In this document: in pieces, positions 1 through 5,057 of the stretch
How positions within the stretch are numbered: the stretch's first letter is position 1
How the letters are laid out: each line of letters opens with the position of its first letter
Assembly (NCBI GenBank): GCA_046590195.1
Contig: JBKJTP010000136.1
Coordinates: 1-6,944, forward strand
Reading direction: 5' to 3'
Length of the DNA stretch: 6,944 bases
Source of the DNA: JBKJTP01 sp046590195
Lineage (GTDB): Bacteria; Bacteroidota; Ignavibacteria; Palsa-1295
Position numbers and translations under genes: made by a program
The notes under the pieces: generated by a model
What the model was told of the DNA's origin: nothing
Database searches by the model: none
What the model saw: only the letters and a program-made list of their open reading frames with translations

Positions 1-2
1 CG

Positions 3-422
3 AGCGGGGACTACAAGTTCACGTTCACACCAGCAGCGACAGGCGCTCGCACAGCAACGGTGACATTCCCATCAGCCTCACCAGCATTGACCGGTGCAGA
101 GAGCAGCTTCATCCTGAACGGCACAGCCGGTTCATCCTCTGTTCGTCCAGTAGCGGCTAACGGATACTCGCTGTCACAGAACTACCCGAACCCATTCTCC
201 TCATCGAGCGTGATCACGTTCACGATGGCAGAGAGTGGTAATGCTCAGATCATCATCACTGATGTGACTGGCAACATCGTAGCAACAGCTGCGAACCAGT
301 ACTTCAATGCGGGTGAGAACACCGTAAGCATTGATGCATCATCAATGTCATCAGGCACTTACTTCTACGAGCTCGTTGCCAACGGCACTCGCCTGCAGCG
401 CTCGATGCTTCTGAAGAAGTAA
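3..422 (+). CDS. C-terminal part of a T9SS-secreted ASH-repeat protein (5' end outside window)
   Basis: This is the last 139 codons of a gene that begins before the window; the frame is open from base 3 to the TAA at 420-422. An apparent GTG start at 60 is only an internal Val codon, because the reading frame and the homology continue upstream of it. The first ~45 residues are the end of an immunoglobulin-like ASH repeat and match residues ~825-866 of the next gene (F-T-F-T-P, then V-T-F-P about 10 residues on). The rest is a type A sorting domain (Por secretion tail family): L-S-Q-N-Y-P-N-P-F, a GENTV motif, G-T-Y-F-Y-E-L, T-R-L-Q-R, and a final Lys-Lys. In this family the tail directs a periplasmic protein through the outer membrane via the type IX system and is then removed. 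By hand count about 49 of 83 tail residues equal those of the next gene, so the two are paralogues. Its binding role cannot be told from this fragment. Confidence 0.93.
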   Translation, partial: SGDYKFTFTPAATGARTATVTFPSASPALTGAESSFILNGTAGSSSVRPVAANGYSLSQNYPNPFSSSSVITFTMAESGNAQIIITDVTGNIVATAANQYFNAGENTVSIDASSMSSGTYFYELVANGTRLQRSMLLKK

Positions 423-441
423 GAGAAGAAGTACACACAGG

Positions 442-547
442 TTTTTAGACGCCCCTACTGGAGTCTAAAAAATAGCTACGGAGGCGAATAAGGAGTTGTT
501 CGCATCGTAGGAAATGGAAGGCCCCGGGGTTCGCCCCGGGGTTTTTT
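442..547 (+). ncRNA. Conserved two-stem RNA element with terminator, copy A (3'-UTR structure or small RNA)
   Basis: This starts 19 bases after the stop of the first gene. Stem 1 pairs 442-450 (TTTTTAGAC) with 463-471. Stem 2 pairs CTACG 476-480 with CGTAG 506-510, and GCGAA 484-488 with TTCGC 499-503. The linker GGAAATGGAAGGCCCC (510-525) leads into the terminator hairpin. The same order recurs at 3790-3890: TTTAG-based stem, A-run, CTAC..GTAG stem, the same linker with one change, terminator. The stem interiors there have different sequence but still pair, which is evidence for conserved RNA structure. I see no separate promoter, so a processed 3' UTR is as likely as an independent RNA. The layout of two stem-loops followed by a terminator resembles the published description of the Chlorobi-1 RNA motif; I cannot confirm identity. 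Confidence 0.55.
522..547 (+). terminator. Rho-independent terminator after the first gene
   Basis: An 8-bp stem of pure G/C, CCCCGGGG (522-529) with CCCCGGGG (534-541), is closed by a TTCG tetraloop and followed directly by six T (542-547). The arms are self-complementary. It ends transcription of the upstream gene and forms the 3' end of RNA element copy A. Confidence 0.93.
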
Positions 548-618
548 ATGTTAAGCTGGGCCAAATATGTTCATTTTTGGCCTAAAATAGCCCACTTCTC
601 AACATCGAGGAATAAAAA

Positions 619-650
619 TTTGGAAATCGCCCAAAATTTCCGTATATTCG
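619..650 (+). promoter_or_regulatory. Bacteroidetes-type promoter of the 959-residue gene
   Basis: The -33 box TTTG (619-622) and -7 box TATATTCG (643-650, consensus TAnnTTTG) are 20 bases apart, within the usual 19-21. The promoter of the cysteine-rich gene (4086-4117) has the same boxes at exactly the same spacing. Both are followed by GCGGTG near the expected start of transcription (here 653-658). This predicts a leader of about 110 bases. GGAAAT (622-627) and ATTTCC (636-641) form an inverted repeat in the spacer that could be an operator. Confidence 0.72.
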
Positions 651-769
651 TTGCGGTGAGTATTAGGGCAGCAGTGCTTAGGTCAGCTTCAACCTATCCT
701 CGATCAAACCATGACCTCCCTGCCTGACCCATCTCGTTTATACTGTCGTGCATTAAATAACCGTTTCCT

Positions 770-3649
770 ATGTCTACCATTTTGTCCATATCTGGACGAA
801 TAAGGCTCGCCTTATTCGCACTTCTACTCTGCTGCACGTTCGTGTCGCAGTCCAGTGCTCAGACCCGCGTCGAGAATTACATTGTCGAATCATCCGGCGC
901 CCAGTTCGACTGGGACTACTGGCAAGGCGACTACATCGGCTGGGGTTACGATGACCTCATGTACACGACGATCCAGTCTGATTTTACCTACGATGGTGTG
1001 CTCTATCCGTCTGGAAGCACGATAGCTGTCAGTCCTAACGGCTGGATCAGCTTCAATCCAGGCGCTGAGACCTACGATTACGGTAATCTCGGAAATTCGG
1101 GTAACCCGAACAACATCTATGTCCTCGGCATGGACCTAAACGTGTGGGGCTCAGTCTATGCATGGAATAGCAACGGCAAGCTAAATATTACTTGGGAATA
1201 TGCGGAAGACGCATGGGGCTATGGCTATTGGAATTACTTCCAGGTCATCCTCGACTCCAAGGACAACAGCATCTCCATGTCGTACTACGGAAATTGCTGG
1301 TGGATGCACCCCTATGGTGAAGCAGTAGCAGTCGGCCTCAATGGCGACAATAGCGGCAATGGCTTTAGCACGAACGTCTATTCGATGGACCCATGGTCGC
1401 CATGTGAGAATATCAAGTTCCGCGCACCAAAGCCTGATAAGCCAGCGCTCACAGTTTCAACAAATACGCTAAGCTACGGCAATGTCGGACTCGGCTTTGC
1501 GCAGACTTTGTGCATGACCGTTACCAACACAGGCACGCCTGGCGAGCCTGGCGGAGCACAAAATCCGCTCACGTTCAATCCGGCCGTTATCACTGGATCG
1601 CCGGCTGAATTCAAAGTTGTATCATCGCCAGCAGCGCCGTTAAACCTCGGAGAGACGGGGCAATACTGCGTTGAGTTCAAGCCGAACGCGCCAAGCGCCC
1701 GAAGCTCGACGATGACGATCATCTCGAATGCAGGTAACGCAGCCGTTTCCTTAAGCGGGAATGGTGTTGCGGCAGAAATGGCGGTCGACGTCAATTCGCT
1801 CTTTAGAAAGACACGAACGAAGCTTCGCGATTTCCGTGAGGAATCCTTCTGGGTCAAGAGCACAGGCCTCGCGCCACTGATCATCAACTCCGCTGTCATC
1901 TCTGGCGACTATCCAGAGCAGTACAGTGTGGTATCGTACCCGATGACACCAATCCCGGCTGGTGATTCCGGTAAGGTCACTGTCCGCTTCTCGCCAATGT
2001 ACGAGGGGCTTAAGACGGCTGTTCTCACCATCAGCGGCACAGGCTACTTCAAGAAGACACACGTAGTTCAACTCTACGGCACTGGCATTTTGCCTCGCTT
2101 GCTCGTTACACCGACGTCGATCGGGCCTGATTCTGTCGCGATGGGTGATACCGCGTGGTACAGCGTCCGCCTAGCGAATATCGGCTCGGACACGCTCCGC
2201 ATCCTGAGCAATTTCTTCGTCAGCGCAGACCGTGATTTCACCTACTATCCAGTGACTGGTGCAGCGACCATCATCGCGCCGGAGCAATTCCGTGACGTGA
2301 TGATCCGTTTCGTACCAGCCTCACGCGGCACACGCCAGGCACGTCTTCGCATCATCACCGATATCCCGATGACATACGAAGCACAGCCGCGCGATACTGC
2401 TACGTTCATTGTCGATATCAAGGGCATCGGCGTACCTTACGGCCTCATGACGCTCGAAGGTAACGGCCTGATGGATTCAGCGATGATCGGACAGGAGATC
2501 TGCCGCACCGTCGAGATCTGGAACAACGGACAGCTTCCGCTGACGATCAATTCCGCAACCGTGATGGGTGCTGACCAGATGGATTTCAGAGTCAGCGGCG
2601 TCACATTCCCGCTGGTCATTCAACCGATGTCAAAGGTCGATGCACAGATCTGCGCGATCCCGACAGAGCGTGGCGCACGCACGGCATCGCTCGAAGTGGT
2701 CGGTATGTCTGGCGACCGCACAACCACGATCGGCTTGCCGCTCGAGGTCTATGGTTTGCTCGCATGTTCAACGCCTGATGTCACATCGCTCTTCTCGAGC
2801 GAGATCATCAAGCTTGGCCGCACCAAGACGGAGCAGGTTACGATCACCAATTGCGGTGACGTATCAGCGTTCTACGTCGGTTCGATCGCTGAGCAGGGAT
2901 ACACGATCCTCAATAACCCAATGAGTGGTGAGATCGCACCTGGAGCATCCTACACATACGACGTACAGTTCAGTGCTTCAACGATGACACTGCAGCCTGG
3001 TACACTTCGCATCGTGCCTACGAATCCGTTGATCGCAGAAATGCTCATCGATCTCGCTGGTACTGGTGGCAACTCCGTGCTCGCTGCAACGAACACCAAC
3101 GTAACATCGGCTGGCGCACCTGTGAACTTCGATGTAACGGTCACCAACTCGGGTAACTTCGATTGGTCGGTCGGTACTCCGGTAGTCAATGGCACGGAAT
3201 TCACGCTCGTGACGAGCCCAACCTCGATCTCAGCAAACGGCGGTACAGGTATCTTTACCTTTACTTTCACTCCATCGGGCGACAACGCGCATACAGCGAA
3301 CGTCACCTTCCCGAACTCGGACAACACGACGTTCACATTCGTCGTCAACGGTACACTCTCATCGAATGTAGCAGTGACAGCGATGAACGGTTTTGATCTC
3401 CGTCAGAACTATCCAAATCCATTCGCAGCGCAGAGCGCGATCAACTTCACGATGGCCGAAGCGGGCCAGGCGATGATCGTGATCACCAATATCACCGGTA
3501 GCACGGTGGCAACGGTAGCGAACGGATTCTTTGGCAAGGGCGAGAATACTGTCATGTTCGATGGCAGCGCGCTTCCATCTGGCAATTACTTCTATGAGCT
3601 TAACTCGGGCTCGACACGCCTCCAGCGTGGAATGACCATCCGTAAGTAA
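770..3649 (+). CDS. Secreted multi-domain ASH-repeat protein with T9SS type A sorting domain
   Basis: This is a complete 959-residue protein. Residues 1-30 are a signal peptide (Arg10/Arg12, then a hydrophobic stretch 13-25) with predicted cleavage S-S-A|Q31. Residues 31-222 are a head domain rich in aromatics (12 Trp, 19 Tyr), with an N-G-W-I-S-F motif at 90-95 and V-G-L-N-G at 188-192. Six immunoglobulin-like repeats of ~100 residues follow, at roughly 226-334, 336-440, 443-556, 558-664, 670-767 and 771-866. They are of the ASH/'choice-of-anchor D' type, recognised by repeats such as G-N-V-G..T-V-T-N-T-G and V-R-F-S-P..G.L.T-A-V-L. The end (873-959) is the T9SS sorting tail with Q-N-Y-P-N-P-F at 879-885. 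The protein should cross the inner membrane by Sec, then the outer membrane by T9SS, ending cell-attached or released. No catalytic motif is seen; adhesion or ligand binding through the head is inference. The ATG at 770 has no Shine-Dalgarno sequence, which is normal for the group. Confidence 0.93.
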   Translation: MSTILSISGRIRLALFALLLCCTFVSQSSAQTRVENYIVESSGAQFDWDYWQGDYIGWGYDDLMYTTIQSDFTYDGVLYPSGSTIAVSPNGWISFNPGAETYDYGNLGNSGNPNNIYVLGMDLNVWGSVYAWNSNGKLNITWEYAEDAWGYGYWNYFQVILDSKDNSISMSYYGNCWWMHPYGEAVAVGLNGDNSGNGFSTNVYSMDPWSPCENIKFRAPKPDKPALTVSTNTLSYGNVGLGFAQTLCMTVTNTGTPGEPGGAQNPLTFNPAVITGSPAEFKVVSSPAAPLNLGETGQYCVEFKPNAPSARSSTMTIISNAGNAAVSLSGNGVAAEMAVDVNSLFRKTRTKLRDFREESFWVKSTGLAPLIINSAVISGDYPEQYSVVSYPMTPIPAGDSGKVTVRFSPMYEGLKTAVLTISGTGYFKKTHVVQLYGTGILPRLLVTPTSIGPDSVAMGDTAWYSVRLANIGSDTLRILSNFFVSADRDFTYYPVTGAATIIAPEQFRDVMIRFVPASRGTRQARLRIITDIPMTYEAQPRDTATFIVDIKGIGVPYGLMTLEGNGLMDSAMIGQEICRTVEIWNNGQLPLTINSATVMGADQMDFRVSGVTFPLVIQPMSKVDAQICAIPTERGARTASLEVVGMSGDRTTTIGLPLEVYGLLACSTPDVTSLFSSEIIKLGRTKTEQVTITNCGDVSAFYVGSIAEQGYTILNNPMSGEIAPGASYTYDVQFSASTMTLQPGTLRIVPTNPLIAEMLIDLAGTGGNSVLAATNTNVTSAGAPVNFDVTVTNSGNFDWSVGTPVVNGTEFTLVTSPTSISANGGTGIFTFTFTPSGDNAHTANVTFPNSDNTTFTFVVNGTLSSNVAVTAMNGFDLRQNYPNPFAAQSAINFTMAEAGQAMIVITNITGSTVATVANGFFGKGENTVMFDGSALPSGNYFYELNSGSTRLQRGMTIRK

Positions 3650-3662
3650 GTATCTGGAATAA

Positions 3663-3728
3663 CGTCATTTCGACCGAAGCGGAGTGCAGTGAGCGTAGCG
3701 AACGGAACGCAGCGGAGTGGAGAAATCT
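3663..3728 (+). repeat. Dispersed REP-like intergenic repeat
   Basis: The segment runs from CGTCATTTCGACCGAAGCGG at its left end to GGAGTGGAGAAATCT at its right end. It has inverted ends (ATTTC at 3668-3672, GAAAT at 3722-3726) and two copies of AGCGGAGTG inside (3678-3686 and 3711-3719). I recognise this pattern (GTCATTTCGA...GAGAAATCT) as a common high-copy intergenic repeat in Bacteroidetes-related genomes; that is from memory, not a search. It lies between the stop codon and the terminator of the upstream gene, so it would be transcribed in the 3' UTR. Strand is arbitrary. Confidence 0.7.
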
Positions 3729-3752
3729 GCTTCAGCATTCCGCGAGCCTCAT

Positions 3753-3768
3753 AAACGCCGAAACGCCG
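3753..3768. repeat. Tandem AAACGCCG x2
   Basis: The 8-base unit AAACGCCG occurs twice head to tail (3753-3760 and 3761-3768), just downstream of the REP-like repeat. It has no known function and may be a replication-slippage or insertion scar. Confidence 0.5.
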
Positions 3769-3789
3769 CTAAGGCCGTTGACTAAAAAG

Positions 3790-3890
3790 TTTAGGCCCGT
3801 TCTCACCCGGGCTTAAAAAACTACTGGATAGGTTATCTATCTCGTAGGAAATGGGAGGCCCCGATCACCGCAAGGTGCTCGGGGCCTTTT
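3790..3890 (+). ncRNA. Conserved two-stem RNA element with terminator, copy B
   Basis: This is the second copy of the element at 442-547. Stem 1 pairs TTTAGGCCCG (3790-3799) with CGGGCTTAAA (3808-3817), ten pairs including one G-U. An A-run follows. Stem 2 pairs CTAC 3821-3824 with GTAG 3844-3847, and GGATAG 3826-3831 with CTATCT 3837-3842 (one G-U). The linker GGAAATGGGAGGCCCC (3847-3862) differs from copy A by one base. Stem interiors differ from copy A (GCGAA/TTCGC there, GATAG/CTATC here) but pairing is kept. TTTAG (3790-3794) can also pair with CTAAA just upstream (3782-3786), so an alternative fold exists. It lies 140 bases after the stop codon, with the REP-like repeat in between. Confidence 0.55.
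3857..3890 (+). terminator. Rho-independent terminator after the 959-residue gene
   Basis: The 8-bp stem GGCCCCGA (3857-3864) with TCGGGGCC (3879-3886) is extended, after one mismatch, by CACC (3866-3869) with GGTG (3874-3877) around a GCAA tetraloop. Four T follow (3887-3890). Confidence 0.88.
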
Positions 3891-4085
3891 GTATATCCAA
3901 ACCACTTTGCGACAGCGCCGCAAAAGACATGTCTCTTTATGCTACGTAGTCACATCGAGTGTTGCAAACGTAGCCGAAGCTTTGTTAGCATCTCTAGATC
4001 TCTATTTGGCTTTGACCAGAAAATGCACAGTCACTGAAGTGTCACTTCGAATTCAGAAAATTCTTATTCAAATCATATAAAAAGA
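3891..4085. other. Non-coding spacer with a 7-bp inverted repeat
   Basis: I see no gene here. A possible 63-codon frame crossing this stretch would have to begin with TTG inside the terminator's T run and resembles nothing, so it is left out. The one structure is GCTACGT (3941-3947) with ACGTAGC (3968-3974), which could form a hairpin. The stretch becomes AT-rich towards the promoter that follows. Confidence 0.5.
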
Positions 4086-4117
4086 TTTGGAGAAACAGCT
4101 TGGATGAAGTATATTCG
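4086..4117 (+). promoter_or_regulatory. Bacteroidetes-type promoter of the cysteine-rich protein gene
   Basis: The -33 box TTTG (4086-4089) and -7 box TATATTCG (4110-4117) are separated by 20 bases, the same boxes and spacing as the promoter at 619-650. Shared bases extend to TTTGGA at the left, GTATATTCGT around the -7 box, and GCGGTG (4119-4124) at the probable start of transcription. The predicted leader is ~40 bases. A small hairpin, GTGCC (4122-4126) with GGCAC (4132-4136), would sit at the very 5' end of the transcript. Confidence 0.72.
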
Positions 4118-4162
4118 TGCGGTGCCAAACAGGCACTAGTTTGTTAGTCAATACAACAAATA

Positions 4163-4606
4163 ATGTCTATGAGATACTTCATAGCGCTTCTCCTAGCACT
4201 TACGCTTGGCTTTGCCCAGTCAAGCAGTGCTCAATGTATCACGTTCACTAAGCTGTTGGTACCGGGTCCGCCTTGCGATCAGGCGCCTTGTGGCCTAGAA
4301 TTCTGCAACACCTGTGCTGAATTCGAGATCACGATCCCAAACGGCTGTTCGCTAGAGTCCATCCGTATCGACCCGGATACAGAGGGACAGTGTTTCTACG
4401 CCTGCAGCAATGAGCTGCCAGTTATAGAGGAAAAAGCAGGCTGTGCGCCCGGGCAGATGAAGTTACGTGCACCCGGGGGCGGATCTCTTATTGGTCCGAC
4501 AACTGCGCGCTTTCGAATCTGCGCCACCGGGGCTGCTAGCTTCACAATCATTCATGGCGGATGCACTCCGGGTTGTCCAGGGAGTTTTTCTGCTACAGTA
4601 CCGTAG
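4163..4606 (+). CDS. Small secreted cysteine-rich protein, function unknown
   Basis: This is a complete 147-residue protein that I do not recognise. Residues 1-23 form a signal peptide (Arg4, hydrophobic 5-17) ending S-S-A|Q24, leaving ~124 residues with 12 cysteines at 25, 38, 43, 48, 51, 62, 77, 81, 94, 120, 134 and 138. The even number and the export signal suggest up to six disulphide bonds in a small stable extracytoplasmic domain. Alternating stretches such as F-E-I-T-I and F-R-I-C..F-T-I-I suggest beta strands. Unlike its neighbours it has no ASH repeat and no T9SS tail, so it would stay in the periplasm or leave by another route. Translation may start at ATG 4163 or ATG 4169; neither has a Shine-Dalgarno site. 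It has its own promoter and a terminator 7 bases after the stop, so it is a separate unit and not an obvious fragment. The promoter match suggests co-expression with the large upstream gene. Confidence 0.85.
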   Translation: MSMRYFIALLLALTLGFAQSSSAQCITFTKLLVPGPPCDQAPCGLEFCNTCAEFEITIPNGCSLESIRIDPDTEGQCFYACSNELPVIEEKAGCAPGQMKLRAPGGGSLIGPTTARFRICATGAASFTIIHGGCTPGCPGSFSATVP

Positions 4607-4613
4607 TGGTTTG

Positions 4614-4638
4614 AAATCCCGGCTTTGCCGGGATTTTT
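4614..4638 (+). terminator. Rho-independent terminator of the cysteine-rich gene
   Basis: The hairpin AAATCCCGGC (4614-4623), loop TTT, GCCGGGATTT (4627-4636) has T residues continuing to 4638. It begins 7 bases after the TAG stop. Unlike the other two terminators, it is not preceded by the conserved two-stem element. Confidence 0.88.
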
Positions 4639-5057
4639 CCTTACAGGCGTTAGGAACGCTTACTTTTTTGTGCTCGGGCCTTTGGTTTGCTTATCCTTCA
4701 GATCACAGGATCATTGCACTAGAATAATGCCTTGCGGAATTTGCTTGGTGCAAAGTAGCGTTAATCAGGAACGGTTGCCTAGAGAACGGACATTCAGTGA
4801 CTACGTATTCCATCCGTAGCTTTAGAGTTGTTGTCTGATAGATTATTCTTGCTCAGCAGGAACCTGCTTGGGGACCCCGACCGAGCATTGTCAAAAGTGT
4901 TGTTGGTTCTTAGCGTGGTACTCATCGCTTCTTGACCTCGTTCGAGGCGCTGCACAATATCAGCTTTATTGCCTCGAGGTTGCCGTGTGTCGTTAATCCG
5001 CGGTCGTGACTCCAGAGAGTGTGTTTGTTGTTTTAATCTATTTCTATTCCATTTCCC
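4639..5057. other. Non-coding stretch before the last gene; several inverted repeats, no clear promoter
   Basis: No gene was found on either strand, and the short frames here overlap the terminator and have no recognisable product. Structures seen: CTACG (4801-4805) with CGTAG (4815-4819); AGCAGG-AA-CCTGCT (4855-4868); and GGGG-A-CCCC (4870-4878). The largest is TCGAGGC (4942-4948) with GCCTCGA (4971-4977), enclosing GCTG (4949-4952) with CAGC (4961-4964). The last could be a leader hairpin about 80 bases before the next start codon. No copy of the TTTG-N20-TATATTCG promoter was found, so the last gene is either driven by a weaker promoter here or regulated differently. Confidence 0.5.

Noticed and set aside
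60..422. GTG at 60 as the start of a 120-residue gene
   Set aside because: The frame is open to the window edge and the upstream residues match the corresponding ASH repeat of the paralogue, so it is an internal Val codon of a partial gene.
1474..3396. Several 60-141 residue frames on the minus strand and in other + frames inside the 959-residue gene
   Set aside because: They are shadows of a well-supported gene and show no domains, signal peptides or promoters.
3663..3728. CRISPR array or transposon remnant
   Set aside because: There are no regularly spaced identical repeats and no transposase reading frame; the segment fits a short dispersed REP-like repeat.
3889..4080. 63-residue open frame
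   Set aside because: It would start at TTG inside a terminator T run, has no recognisable features, and overlaps a non-coding spacer.
4163..4240. Lipoprotein reading of the small cysteine-rich protein (Cys25 after the signal peptide)
   Set aside because: The residue before Cys25 is Gln, which does not fit a lipobox, whereas S-S-A|Q is a good signal peptidase I site.
4467..4819. Two overlapping short frames (4467-4727 and 4625-4819)
   Set aside because: The first is out of frame within the cysteine-rich gene; both cross its terminator, and neither has a recognisable product.
4936..4957. tRNA T-arm suggested by GTTCGAGGC
   Set aside because: The flanking bases do not form the required 5-bp stem and no acceptor, D or anticodon arms are present.
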